From assembly GCA_028280915.1 (NCBI GenBank), contig JANQKX010000442.1, positions 1-9,312 of the forward strand: a stretch of 9,312 nucleotides of DNA. The letters run 5' to 3'. This DNA comes from Kiloniellaceae bacterium. Its GTDB lineage: Bacteria; Pseudomonadota; Alphaproteobacteria; Kiloniellales; Kiloniellaceae. The notes beneath the pieces were generated by a model that was not told the DNA's origin, did not search any database, and saw only the letters and a list, made by a program, of their open reading frames with translations. The translations under genes were made by a program, and so were the position numbers. Below are positions 1 through 7,271 of this stretch, piece by piece. Position 1 is the first letter of the stretch; each line of letters opens with the position of its first letter.

Positions 1-406
1 CGCCGTTGGTGTTGGGGCCGATGAGGCGCACGTTGTTTTCCCGCGCCGCGTGAAGGGTGGCCTCGGCCAAGGCTTCGCCGTCGGGGCCGGTCTCGGCGAA
101 GCCGGCCGCCAATACCACGGCGCCCTTGATGCCCTTCTGGCCGCATTGGGCGATGATGCCGGGCAGGGTCTTGGCCGGGGTGCAGACCAGGACCAGGTCG
201 ATGGGATCGGCCACCTCCAAGACGGAAGCGTAGGCCTTGAGGCCGAGAATTTCCGGCTGCCTCGGGTTGATGGGATAGATCATGCCGGTAAAGCGATCGG
301 CCAGGAGCTGTTTGATGGCTTGATAGCCGCGCTTTTGCGGATCGTTGGAGGCACCGATCACGGCGATGGCGTCGGCGTCCAGGATGTCGTGGAGTTGGCT
401 GGGCAT
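1..406 (-). CDS. ADP-forming acyl-CoA synthetase, N-terminal CoA-binding domain (partial)
   Basis: About 135 N-terminal residues are visible on the minus strand; the gene continues past the left edge. The protein starts MPSQLHDIL and shows a Rossmann-type CoA-binding domain: a nucleotide-binding turn (VIGASNDPQKRGY, about residues 16-28), a second strand ending in YPINPR, then DLVLVCTPA and the segment RLIGPNTNG at the visible end. This order is that of the N-terminal domain of NDP-forming acetyl/acyl-CoA synthetases, which make acyl-CoA from an acid, CoA and ATP with release of ADP. Many family members have GPNC where this has GPNT. The start lies 29 bases after the stop of the upstream hydratase gene, with a weak GGAAAG 11 bases before the ATG, so the two are probably one operon. 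The ATP-grasp part is outside the window, so a stand-alone CoA-binding protein cannot be excluded. Confidence 0.85.
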   Translation of the reverse strand, partial: MPSQLHDILDADAIAVIGASNDPQKRGYQAIKQLLADRFTGMIYPINPRQPEILGLKAYASVLEVADPIDLVLVCTPAKTLPGIIAQCGQKGIKGAVVLAAGFAETGPDGEALAEATLHAARENNVRLIGPNTNG

Positions 407-435
407 TTTGGCGGGCGCTTTCCGAGAGGGTGAGA

Positions 436-1230
436 TTAACGGCCCTTGAAGACCGGGCTGCGCTTTTGGGCAAAGGCGTCAACGCCTTCCTGCCAATCCT
501 CGCTGAGCATGCAGGTGCGCAGGGCGTTGATTTCGGTGACCAGTCGGGAGCCGTAGTCCTGGTGCAGGTCGTTGAGGTGCTGTTTGGCGAACCGCAGGGA
601 AATAGGCGCCTTGGCGGCGATCAGCGCGGCGAATGCCGCCACCTCCGCCGCGAAGGACTCGTCGGGGAAAACCCGGGTGGCCAGACCGATGGCCTGAGCT
701 TCCGCGCCGTCGATGCGCCGCCCGGTGAAGATCAGCTCCTTGGCTTTGGCAAGCCCGACGAGGCGGGGCAGGATTTCCGTTACGGCGCCGCCCACGTGGG
801 TGCCGATGGAGATTTCGGGAAAGCCGATCTGGGCGCTTTCCTTCATGAGGATGAAGTCGACGGCGCAGGACATTTCCGCCCCCGCGCCCAAGGCGTAACC
901 GTTCACCGCGGCGATCACCACCTTGGGAAACTTGTAAATGCGCTCGCAAACATCGTTTCCCAGCGTGAGATATTCCAGCTTTTCCAGCTCGCTACGGCTG
1001 CCGGCGCCGTGTTCCTTCAGGTCCGCGCCCACGCAAAAGGCCCGGCCCTCGCCCGTGAGCACGACGACCCGTACGTCATCATCTTTCTCGGCCAGGTCCA
1101 ACGCGCTCAGGATTTCCCCATAGAATGCCGAAACCACCGCGTTGAGGCGATGGGGCCGGTTGAACCGGATCTCGGCGACGGGGCCGTCGCGGCGATAGAG
1201 AATGGTTTGAAAGGAGGCAGTGTCCGACAT
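436..1230 (-). CDS. Enoyl-CoA hydratase/isomerase family protein (crotonase fold)
   Basis: A 264-residue crotonase-superfamily protein, the usual length for a single-domain hydratase. It would add water to, or isomerise, a 2-enoyl-CoA in the cytoplasm during fatty or other carboxylic acid breakdown. The first oxyanion-hole segment is AFCVGADLKE (residues 64-73) and the second is NGYALGAGAEMSCAVDF (110-126). Glu119 and Glu139 (in IGFPEISIGT) align with the two catalytic glutamates of true enoyl-CoA hydratases, so hydratase chemistry is plausible. I chose the start MSDTAS at 1230 because GGAAAGAG sits just upstream; the open frame continues 31 codons further but that part (PAQLPGSLQKPD) is unlike the family. 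It is transcribed away from the RpiR regulator and is followed after 29 bases by the acyl-CoA synthetase. The exact acyl substrate is not determinable; carnitinyl-CoA dehydratase-like or isomerase roles are alternatives. Confidence 0.93.
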   Translation of the reverse strand: MSDTASFQTILYRRDGPVAEIRFNRPHRLNAVVSAFYGEILSALDLAEKDDDVRVVVLTGEGRAFCVGADLKEHGAGSRSELEKLEYLTLGNDVCERIYKFPKVVIAAVNGYALGAGAEMSCAVDFILMKESAQIGFPEISIGTHVGGAVTEILPRLVGLAKAKELIFTGRRIDGAEAQAIGLATRVFPDESFAAEVAAFAALIAAKAPISLRFAKQHLNDLHQDYGSRLVTEINALRTCMLSEDWQEGVDAFAQKRSPVFKGR

Positions 1231-1352
1231 TTTCTCTTTCCTTCGGTCCTTGGTTTCCCCGCTTGGCCGTCCTCGATGGGCGGCGTCCGGTTTTTGCAGT
1301 GAACCGGGCAATTGGGCTGGCAAGCAAAAAGGCGCAGCCGTGAAATCGATGG

Positions 1353-1386
1353 CTTGATAAATTGGGAAAAAACTGATTTAGTCAAG
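1353..1386. promoter_or_regulatory. Divergent promoter/operator candidate with inverted repeat
   Basis: The 194-base gap between the hydratase and the regulator becomes strongly A/T-rich around 1340-1420. Within it, CTTGATAAAT (1353-1362) is mirrored by ATTTA-G-TCAAG (1376-1386), an inverted repeat broken by a single extra base. The same bases hold a rightward promoter candidate (TTGATA at 1354-1359, 17 bases, TTTAGT at 1377-1382) and a leftward -35-like TTGACT (minus strand 1385-1380). A regulator bound to this dyad would cover both. RpiR-family proteins often act on their own divergent promoters, so autoregulation is plausible but inferred. The rest of the gap (1231-1352 and 1387-1424) shows only ribosome-binding sites. 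Confidence 0.4.
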
Positions 1387-1424
1387 CTTAGAAAAAAAGA
1401 AAATTTGTTTTATTTTGAGGCACC

Positions 1425-2306
1425 ATGGACCCGACTCTGAAAGCCAAGATCGCCCATCAACTGCTGACCGATATGCCCAATTATTCCAAGGCTTTATCGC
1501 GCACGGCCAAGTACATCCTGGACCACCCGGCCGAATTCGGCATCCATTCCATCCGGGAGTCGGCGGCACGGATCGGTGTAAGCACCAATACCCTGGTGCG
1601 CCTCTCGGCCGCCCTGGGCTTTGACTCCTTCGACGATTTGCGCGCGCCCTTTCGGGAGGCTCTCCTGGCCTCGGACATCGCGGCCGAGGACATGGGCTGG
1701 CTGCACCGCTTGAATGCCATGAGCGGTCTGGCCAGCGTGCAGGCGCAGGCCTCGGCCAGCGCCATCGGCAATGTGTCGAAAAGCCTGAGGGAGTTGGACC
1801 CGGAAATACTGGAACGAATAGTCAATAAATTGTTCAAGGCCCGGCAGGTTTATGTGTTGGGCCTGCGCGCGTCCTACTGCCTGGCCTATTATTTTTATTA
1901 CGTGGCCCGCATGGCTCTGCCCAATATCCAGTTAATTCCGAGGCAAATGAGCTTGCCCTTGGACGATCTGGCCTTTGCCGGCGACACGGATCTGCTCTTT
2001 GCCATTACATCTTATCCCTATTCCTACGAAACGATCAAAACTTGCGCCTTCGCCGGCGAAAAGGGGATGAGTTTGGTGTTGCTTTCGGATAGCCTTGTCT
2101 CCGCACCGGACCTGCACCCCGACGAGACCTTGGTGGCGTCCACCATTAGTACGCACCATTTCAGCAGTTTTATCGGGATGCTGTCGGTCATGGAAACGCT
2201 GCTGGCCGGAGTGCTGGCCCATGGCGGTACCGAAGCGAGAGCACGCGTTTCCGTTTACACGGACCTGAGAGACCAAACAGATGCGTATTGGAAGCCGAAA
2301 AAATAA
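1425..2306 (+). CDS. MurR/RpiR family transcriptional regulator (HTH + SIS domain)
   Basis: A 293-residue cytoplasmic DNA-binding regulator. Residues about 1-80 form the RpiR-type N-terminal domain, with the recognition region SIRESAARIGVSTNTLVRL (42-60) followed by LGFDSFDDLRAPFRE. Residues about 135-275 form a SIS (sugar isomerase) fold beginning QVYVLGLRASYCLAYYF, the part that binds the effector in this family, classically a phosphosugar. The length is typical. The start has GAGG five bases upstream and follows an A/T-rich promoter region. It lies between a divergent acyl-CoA unit and a codirectional TRAP transporter unit, which makes it the obvious candidate regulator of both. RpiR members near carboxylate pathways may sense something other than a phosphosugar; the ligand here is unknown. 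Confidence 0.92.
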   Translation: MDPTLKAKIAHQLLTDMPNYSKALSRTAKYILDHPAEFGIHSIRESAARIGVSTNTLVRLSAALGFDSFDDLRAPFREALLASDIAAEDMGWLHRLNAMSGLASVQAQASASAIGNVSKSLRELDPEILERIVNKLFKARQVYVLGLRASYCLAYYFYYVARMALPNIQLIPRQMSLPLDDLAFAGDTDLLFAITSYPYSYETIKTCAFAGEKGMSLVLLSDSLVSAPDLHPDETLVASTISTHHFSSFIGMLSVMETLLAGVLAHGGTEARARVSVYTDLRDQTDAYWKPKK

Positions 2307-2334
2307 CACAATTGTTTTTATGGACATCCAACAT

Positions 2335-2397
2335 AACGCATGTAATCTCTCACATATCATAACGCCCAAGTATGGGTCACAACGCTCGAGTATGGGG
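2335..2397. repeat. Three direct repeats (AACGC-type) upstream of the TRAP genes, possible operator
   Basis: In the 137-base gap before the TAXI gene, AACGCCCAAGTATGGGT (2361-2377) and AACGCTCGAGTATGGGG (2381-2397) are direct repeats exactly 20 bases apart, about two helical turns. A weaker third copy, AACGCATGTAAT, begins at 2335, 26 bases earlier. The middle copy also holds CCCA-N4-TGGG dyad symmetry. Tandem copies on one helix face directly upstream of a regulated operon are typical of transcription-factor binding. The RpiR protein just upstream is the natural candidate, but no footprint is known to me. No convincing -35/-10 pair was found in this gap. Confidence 0.45.
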
Positions 2398-2443
2398 TTT
2401 TTGAATGAAAATTCTGTATCTTTGCGCAAAAGGGAGAAAGCAA

Positions 2444-3412
2444 ATGAATCTGACGAAACTGATGTCGGCTGCCGCCGTGACCACGCTTCTTGCGATGGGA
2501 TCGGCCAGCGCTCAGGATCAGCAGTTTATCACGATCGGCACCGGCGGCGTGACCGGCGTGTATTATCCGACGGGCGGCGCCATTTGCCGCTTGGTCAACA
2601 AAGACCGCAAGACCCACAACATTCGTTGTTCGGTCGAATCAACGGGCGGCTCGGTTTATAACTCGCGCACGATCCGTGAAGGCGAGCTGGACTTCGGCGT
2701 GGTTCAGTCCGACGTTCAGGCCTCCGCCCTGACGGGCACCAATCAGTTTGCCGACGACGGCGCCTTTGAAGACCTGCGCGCCTTGTTCTCGGTCCATCCC
2801 GAGCCCATGCACGTCATGGTCCGGGGCGACAGCGGCATCACCAGCGTGGAAGACTTCAAAGACAAGCGCGTGAACATCGGCAATCCCGGTTCCGGTCAGC
2901 GGGCCCTGGCCGATCTGATCATGGAATACTCCGGCGTCGGCAAGGACGACCTGGCCCTGGCTTCCGAGCTGAAGTCCTCCGAGCAGGCGGCGGCTTTGTG
3001 TGACGGCAAGATCGAGGCGGCGATCTGGGCGGCCGGCCTGCCCAACGGCTCCACCATGGAAGCGACCTCGACTTGCGATATCAAGTTGATCCCCATGGAA
3101 GGGGACTGGGTCGAAAAGCTCCTGGCCGAAAACCAGGCTTATGCCCGGGCGACCATTCCCGGCGGCATGTATCCGGGCAACGACGGGGACATCCTGTCCT
3201 ATGGCCCCAAGGCCACCTTCGTGACCTCGGCGGATACCTCCGACGACGTGGTCTACTATGTGGTCAAAGCGGTCTTCGACAACTTCGACGACTTCAAGAA
3301 ACTGCACCCGGCCTTTGAGCGGCTGCAGGAACCCGAAATGATTACGGATGGCCTCTCGGCCGATCTGCATCCGGGCGCGGTGAAATACTACCAAGAACGC
3401 GGCTGGATGTAG
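2444..3412 (+). CDS. TAXI family TRAP transporter periplasmic solute-binding protein
   Basis: A 322-residue exported protein, the substrate-binding part of a TAXI-TRAP transporter, which binds its ligand in the periplasm and delivers it to the membrane subunit. The signal peptide is MNLTKLMSAAAVTTLLAMG with predicted cleavage after ASA at residue 23. The mature start ITIGTGGVTGVYYPTGGAIC (29-48), then CSVESTGGSVYN (62-73), VNIGNPGSGQR, ELKSSEQAAALCDG, ATIPGGMYPGN and the LHPGAVKYYQERGW terminus are characteristic of the family. Cys48 and Cys62, and the later LCDGK and TCD cysteines, could form disulfides. I chose the ATG at 2444 because AGGGAG lies seven bases before it and the signal peptide begins there; an in-frame ATG at 2405 would add a polar 13-residue leader. 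Known TAXI ligands include glutamate and other carboxylates; the ligand here is unknown. Confidence 0.96.
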   Translation: MNLTKLMSAAAVTTLLAMGSASAQDQQFITIGTGGVTGVYYPTGGAICRLVNKDRKTHNIRCSVESTGGSVYNSRTIREGELDFGVVQSDVQASALTGTNQFADDGAFEDLRALFSVHPEPMHVMVRGDSGITSVEDFKDKRVNIGNPGSGQRALADLIMEYSGVGKDDLALASELKSSEQAAALCDGKIEAAIWAAGLPNGSTMEATSTCDIKLIPMEGDWVEKLLAENQAYARATIPGGMYPGNDGDILSYGPKATFVTSADTSDDVVYYVVKAVFDNFDDFKKLHPAFERLQEPEMITDGLSADLHPGAVKYYQERGWM

Positions 3413-3425
3413 TCTGAACGTTATT

Positions 3426-3467
3426 GGGGCCGTCTCTGCGGGGGCGGCCCTCTTTTTTGATTTTTTT
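3426..3467 (+). terminator. Intrinsic terminator/attenuator between binding protein and permease
   Basis: GGGCCG (3427-3432) pairs with CGGCCC (3445-3450) around a 12-base loop, extended by a G-T pair, and is followed by TCTTTTTTGATTTTTTT. This is a standard Rho-independent signal placed 14 bases after the TAXI stop codon. Since the permease follows in the same direction 50 bases later, partial read-through is likely. That would give more binding protein than permease, a pattern well known for binding-protein-dependent transporters. Confidence 0.75.
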
Positions 3468-3518
3468 AAAAGATAAGAACCGCAAAAGTAAAAAGCGCGG
3501 CATTCGGGAGGGGGAGCA

Positions 3519-6125
3519 ATGACCGAGGGCACGCCAAAAAACTCCGCGCCAGAACTGGACGATATGGTCGCGGATGCGGATACCGGGGGCCGCGCGCCAA
3601 CCGCATCCTTTCCCGCCGCCGTTATCTGGTACGTTCCGCTCACCTGGTCGTTGTTCCAGCTGTGGATCGCCTCGCCCCTGCCTTTCCTCTTGGGATTCGG
3701 GGTTTGGAACGATACGCAGACACGGGCCATTCACCTGGCCTTTGCTATGCTGCTGGCCTATTTGGCCTACCCCACCTTTAAATCCAGCCCGCGCCACTAC
3801 ATTCCCGTCATCGATTGGATTGTTGCCATCGTGGCCGCCGGCTCGGCGGCCTATATCTGGATCTTTTACGACGGTATTTCCGCCCGTTCCGGATCGCCCA
3901 ACACGGTGGACCTGATTGTTGCCGGCATCGGCCTGGTCTTGCTGCTGGAAGCCGCCCGGCGGTCCTTGGGATTCCCCTTGATGGCGGTGGCCCTGTTCTT
4001 CCTGGCCTACGTGTTTTTCGGCTCCTGGGACGGCTTGCCCGACGTGGTGCGCTGGAAAGGCGCCTCTTTCGAAAAGGCCATGAGCCATATGTGGCTGACC
4101 ACCGAGGGCGTTTTCGGCGTGGCGCTGGGCGTGTCCTCGGGCTTTGTGTTTTTGTTCGTGCTGTTCGGCGCCTTGTTGAACCAGGCCGGCGCCGGCGGCT
4201 ATTTCATCAAAATCGCCTTTTCCCTGCTCGGGCACATGCGCGGCGGGCCGGCCAAGGCGGCGGTGATCTCCTCGGCCATGACCGGCATGATCTCCGGGTC
4301 GTCCATCGCCAACGTGGTGACCACGGGGACCTTTACCATCCCGCTCATGCGGCGGGTGGGTTTCCCGCCCGAAAAGGCCGGCGCGGTCGAGGTATCCTCT
4401 TCGGTGAACGGCGTGCTGACCCCGCCGGTCATGGGGGCCGTGGCCTTCTTGATGACCGAGTACGTGGGCATTTCCTATGTGGAGGTGGTCAAGACCGCCA
4501 TCATCCCGGCGCTGATCTCCTACATCGCCTTGGTCTATATCGTCCACCTGGAGGCGGTGAAGGCGGGCATGTCGGGCCTGCCCCGGGCCACGCCGCCCTC
4601 ACCGGCGAAGATCCTGCTGCTGCGCACGGGCATCATCATCTCGTCCTTTATCATCCTCTGCGCCGCGATCTATTACGTGATCCTGGGGCTGAAATGGGTC
4701 TTCGGTGACTTGTCCGGCGCGCCGGTCACCCTCTTGGTCATCCTGGGCTATATCTGGCTGGTGTGGCTGGCCTCCAAGGCGCCGGACCTGGACATGGACG
4801 ACGGGGATTCCGAGGTGGTCAAGCTGCCGGTCTTCAAGGAAATCTACCGTTCGGGCCTGCACTACATCGTGCCCATCGTGGTGCTGATCTGGTTCTTGAT
4901 CGTGGAGCGCAAGTCGCCGGCCTTTTCCGCCTTTTGGGCGGCCTTGTTCCTGCTCTTCATCCTGGTGTCGCAAAAGCCCTTGAAAGCCTTTTTCCGCCGG
5001 CAAGGGGACTTGATCCGGAAGTGGCGGGAAGGTTTCCACGATCTGTTGGACGGCCTGGTGATCGGCGCCCGCAACATGATCGGCCTGGCCGCCGCCATGG
5101 GCGTGGCCGGCATCATCGTCGGCTCAGTCACCCTGACCGGCGTGGGCCAGGTCATGGCCGAGTTCGTGGAATTCCTCTCGGGCGGCAACCTCTTGGCCAT
5201 GCTGTTCTTCGTGGCGCTGATTTCCATCGTGCTGGGCATGGGCCTGCCGACCACCGCCAACTACATCGTGGTCAGCTCCCTGATGGCCGGCGTGGTGGTG
5301 GAGCTGGGCGCCCAGGCGGGCCTGATCGTGCCCCTGGTGGCGGTTCACATGTTCTGCTTTTACTACGGCATCATGGCGGACGTGACGCCCCCGGTGGGCC
5401 TAGCCAGTTTCGCCGCGGCGGCGATCAGCCAGGGCGACCCCCTGCGCACGGGCTTCCAGGCCTTTTTCTATTCCCTGCGGACGGCCCTGCTGCCGTTCCT
5501 GTTTATTTTCAACACGGATCTGCTGCTGATCGACGTGGGGCCCATACAGGCCATCTTCGTCTTCATTGTCGCGCTGGTCGCCATGCTGCTCTTTGCCGCC
5601 GGGACCATGGGGTGGTTCCTGACCCGCAGCAGGCTGTGGGAGTCCCTGGCGCTCCTGGTGGTGGCCTTCGTGCTGTTCCGGCCGGGCCTGTTTCTGGATT
5701 ATCTGGCGCCGCCCTTTGAAACCAAGCCGGCGAGCGAGATTTATCAGCTGGCCCAGGAAGCGCCGAACAACGGCAGTCTCAGGGTGCGTTTGGTTGGCGA
5801 ATCCCTGGACGGTTCGCCGGTGGATTCCACCTTCCTGCTGCCCCTGGGGGACAAGGGCCCGGACGGCGCGGCTCGTTTGATGGACGCCGCGGGGATCGAG
5901 TTCCGCGACGAGGACGGCACCTATTACGTGGACAACCTGCAATTCGGCGGTCCGGCCGAACAGCTGAAGATCGATTTTGATTGGGAAGTGGCGGGCATTC
6001 AGGTGCCGGCGGACCGGCTGCCCAAGGAAATCTTTTATATTCCCGCCCTGTTGCTGCTGGGGATCGTTGTGGTTCTGCAACGCCGGCGCAGCCGGGCCTT
6101 ACAAGTAGAGGAGGTCGTCTCGTGA
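3519..6125 (+). CDS. Fused DctQM TRAP transporter permease (4TM + 12TM family) with C-terminal DUF3394-like domain
   Basis: An 868-residue inner-membrane protein. After a polar N-terminus of about 30 residues, several membrane segments form the small DctQ-like part (about 32-190). The large DctM-like part follows (about 190-720), with the typical segments SGSSIANVVTTGTFTIPL near residue 260 and GMGLPTTANYIVVSSLMAG near 572; these line the two inverted transport repeats. A soluble stretch at about 735-838 (EIYQLAQEAPNNGSLRVRLV and onward) resembles the DUF3394 extension of fused TRAP permeases, and one final helix (IPALLLLGIVVVLQ) ends in RRRSR. TRAP transporters use ion gradients to import the ligand handed over by the binding protein. 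A strong GGAGGGGGAG precedes the start. The C-terminus overlaps the next gene, indicating translational coupling. Confidence 0.95.
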   Translation: MTEGTPKNSAPELDDMVADADTGGRAPTASFPAAVIWYVPLTWSLFQLWIASPLPFLLGFGVWNDTQTRAIHLAFAMLLAYLAYPTFKSSPRHYIPVIDWIVAIVAAGSAAYIWIFYDGISARSGSPNTVDLIVAGIGLVLLLEAARRSLGFPLMAVALFFLAYVFFGSWDGLPDVVRWKGASFEKAMSHMWLTTEGVFGVALGVSSGFVFLFVLFGALLNQAGAGGYFIKIAFSLLGHMRGGPAKAAVISSAMTGMISGSSIANVVTTGTFTIPLMRRVGFPPEKAGAVEVSSSVNGVLTPPVMGAVAFLMTEYVGISYVEVVKTAIIPALISYIALVYIVHLEAVKAGMSGLPRATPPSPAKILLLRTGIIISSFIILCAAIYYVILGLKWVFGDLSGAPVTLLVILGYIWLVWLASKAPDLDMDDGDSEVVKLPVFKEIYRSGLHYIVPIVVLIWFLIVERKSPAFSAFWAALFLLFILVSQKPLKAFFRRQGDLIRKWREGFHDLLDGLVIGARNMIGLAAAMGVAGIIVGSVTLTGVGQVMAEFVEFLSGGNLLAMLFFVALISIVLGMGLPTTANYIVVSSLMAGVVVELGAQAGLIVPLVAVHMFCFYYGIMADVTPPVGLASFAAAAISQGDPLRTGFQAFFYSLRTALLPFLFIFNTDLLLIDVGPIQAIFVFIVALVAMLLFAAGTMGWFLTRSRLWESLALLVVAFVLFRPGLFLDYLAPPFETKPASEIYQLAQEAPNNGSLRVRLVGESLDGSPVDSTFLLPLGDKGPDGAARLMDAAGIEFRDEDGTYYVDNLQFGGPAEQLKIDFDWEVAGIQVPADRLPKEIFYIPALLLLGIVVVLQRRRSRALQVEEVVS

Positions 6126-6556
6126 GTGGCAAGGTTCTCTGCGCTGTTGACATCAGCCATCCCGAGCAAAACAAAGCGCTGCTGCAGCGCGCCGATCAGC
6201 TGGCCACATTGGACCAGGCCGAGCTGGACGTGGTGAGCGTGGTGCCCGGCTTCGGCTCCAGCATGGTCGGCACGTTTTTCCCGGAAGGCACCGAAGCCAA
6301 GATCTTGGACGCCGCCAAGGAATCCCTCCACAACATCGTGAGGGAAGCCCTCGGCGCCGATGCGGATCAGCGCATCCAGCACATCATCGCGGAAGGCACG
6401 GTCTACGAGGAAATCCTGCGCACGGCCAAGGAGGTGGAGGCGAGTCTGATCGTGATCGGCTCCCACCGGCCCGATCTGAAGGATTTCCTCATTGGCCCCA
6501 ATGCCTCGCGAGTCTGCCGTCACGCCGATTGCTCGGTTTACGTGATGCGCTTGTGA
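6122..6556 (+). CDS. Universal stress protein (UspA) family, TRAP-associated
   Basis: A 144-residue single-domain UspA protein. It starts with the core strand KVLCAVDIS (4-12) and ends with the nucleotide-binding segment IVIGSHRPDLKDFLIG (110-125), PNASRVCRHADCSVYVMR. The GTG start at 6122 shares bases with the permease TGA (GTGA) and has GAGGAGG seven bases upstream, so translation is coupled. This arrangement matches the TeaD protein of the Halomonas TeaABC ectoine transporter, a nucleotide-binding UspA that adjusts transport activity; a similar role here is inference. The motif is G-S-H-R then nine residues then G-P-N, where many ATP-binding members have G-S, so binding may be altered. Sequence upstream of the GTG in the same frame is shadow of the permease. 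Confidence 0.93.
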   Translation: MSGKVLCAVDISHPEQNKALLQRADQLATLDQAELDVVSVVPGFGSSMVGTFFPEGTEAKILDAAKESLHNIVREALGADADQRIQHIIAEGTVYEEILRTAKEVEASLIVIGSHRPDLKDFLIGPNASRVCRHADCSVYVMRL

Positions 6557-6584
6557 CGACGGGATGAGGCCGCGCCGCGGTCCC

Positions 6585-6956
6585 CTATTTGTCAGGCGGC
6601 GAGGGGCGCGACAGGACAAAGGCAGCGGCCAAGGTGAGGGCGACCGCCTGGACCCAGAGCACGGTCGAGGACACGCCGAGCGCCAGGGAGAGGCCGAAGA
6701 CCGCGATCATGGAGAGCGCGGCCAGTGCCTTGGCCCGCCGGCCGATGGCCCCGTGACGCCGCCAGTTCTCGATGAGCGGGCCGAAAATTCGGTGCTCAAC
6801 CAGCCAGTCGTGCCATCGCTGGGACGAGCGGGCGAAGGCAAAGGCCGCCAGCAAAATAAAAGGCGTTGTCGGCAATAGAGGCAAGACCAGGCCGAGCAGA
6901 CCCAGGCCCAGGGCGAGCATGCCAAAAGCAAACCAGGCGGCCCGCGCGGGGGTCAT
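6585..6956 (-). CDS. ybaN: YbaN/DUF454 family inner membrane protein
   Basis: A 123-residue membrane protein of the YbaN (DUF454) family. The signature is the N-terminal hydrophobic segment followed by LGLVLPLLPTTPFILLAAFAFARSS (about 20-44) and HDWLVEHRIFGPLIENWRRH. Two further hydrophobic stretches (ALAALSMIAVFGLSLALG and VLWVQAVALTLAAAFVL) make about three to four membrane helices. Escherichia coli YbaN is close in pattern and length. Function is unknown in the family as far as I know. The gene is convergent with the UspA gene, stop codons 28 bases apart, with only a short imperfect GC-rich stem between them. A weak AGGG nine bases before the ATG serves as ribosome-binding site. Confidence 0.92.
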   Translation of the reverse strand: MTPARAAWFAFGMLALGLGLLGLVLPLLPTTPFILLAAFAFARSSQRWHDWLVEHRIFGPLIENWRRHGAIGRRAKALAALSMIAVFGLSLALGVSSTVLWVQAVALTLAAAFVLSRPSPPDK

Positions 6957-7038
6957 GGCCGCGCCCTTTTTTTAAATATCCACACTGCTGGGCCTCTGGC
7001 TTGACGTGAGAGAAGTTAAGGCGTTACGCGTCTCCGGA

Positions 7039-7241
7039 CGGGTTTGCAATACCCGCAAGCCAAGCAAGACCGGGCGAGATCGCACCCGGTCCCATGTTTG
7101 GCCCTCTACTATTTAGGACGCGGCGGCGGGCCGGCCAATTGAATTGCAAGGCGATTTTCATTGATATCCCAAGCGCCATGGGGCCCGATTGTCGCGTGCT
7201 CAATCAAGGGGGCGTTGGCGTTAGGCCGGGGACGCGCCAAC
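7039..7241. promoter_or_regulatory. Hairpin-rich intergenic region before the methyltransferase
   Basis: The 315-base gap 6957-7271 holds no gene I can support. It contains three perfect inverted repeats: CGGGT/ACCCG (7039-7043 and 7051-7055), GACCGGG/CCCGGTC (7068-7074 and 7085-7091, with CGA-GA-TCG nested in the loop), and GTTGGCG/CGCCAAC (7214-7220 and 7235-7241). No uridine run follows them, so they are not ordinary terminators. They could be a structured leader for the methyltransferase, operator dyads, or part of a small RNA. No known riboswitch class is recognised. Confidence 0.3.
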
Positions 7242-7271
7242 TGGCAAGCGGTTTTTTGCGGGGGGATTTGA

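Noticed and set aside
50..1302. Long plus-strand open frames opposite the acyl-CoA synthetase and hydratase genes
   Set aside because: They are antisense shadows of GC-rich coding sequence; their translations have no recognisable fold while the minus strand shows clear family motifs.
2307..2330. AACA-CAAT-TGTT followed by Ts after the RpiR stop, considered as a terminator
   Set aside because: The stem is only four A/T-rich pairs and would not be stable enough.
2639..4547. Long minus-strand open frames opposite the TAXI and permease genes
   Set aside because: Low-complexity His/Gly/Arg-rich translations typical of antisense shadow; the plus-strand proteins are unambiguous.
6557..6584. Short GC-rich stem between the convergent UspA and ybaN stops, considered as a bidirectional terminator
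   Set aside because: The stem is short with a wobble pair and there is no proper T run on either strand.
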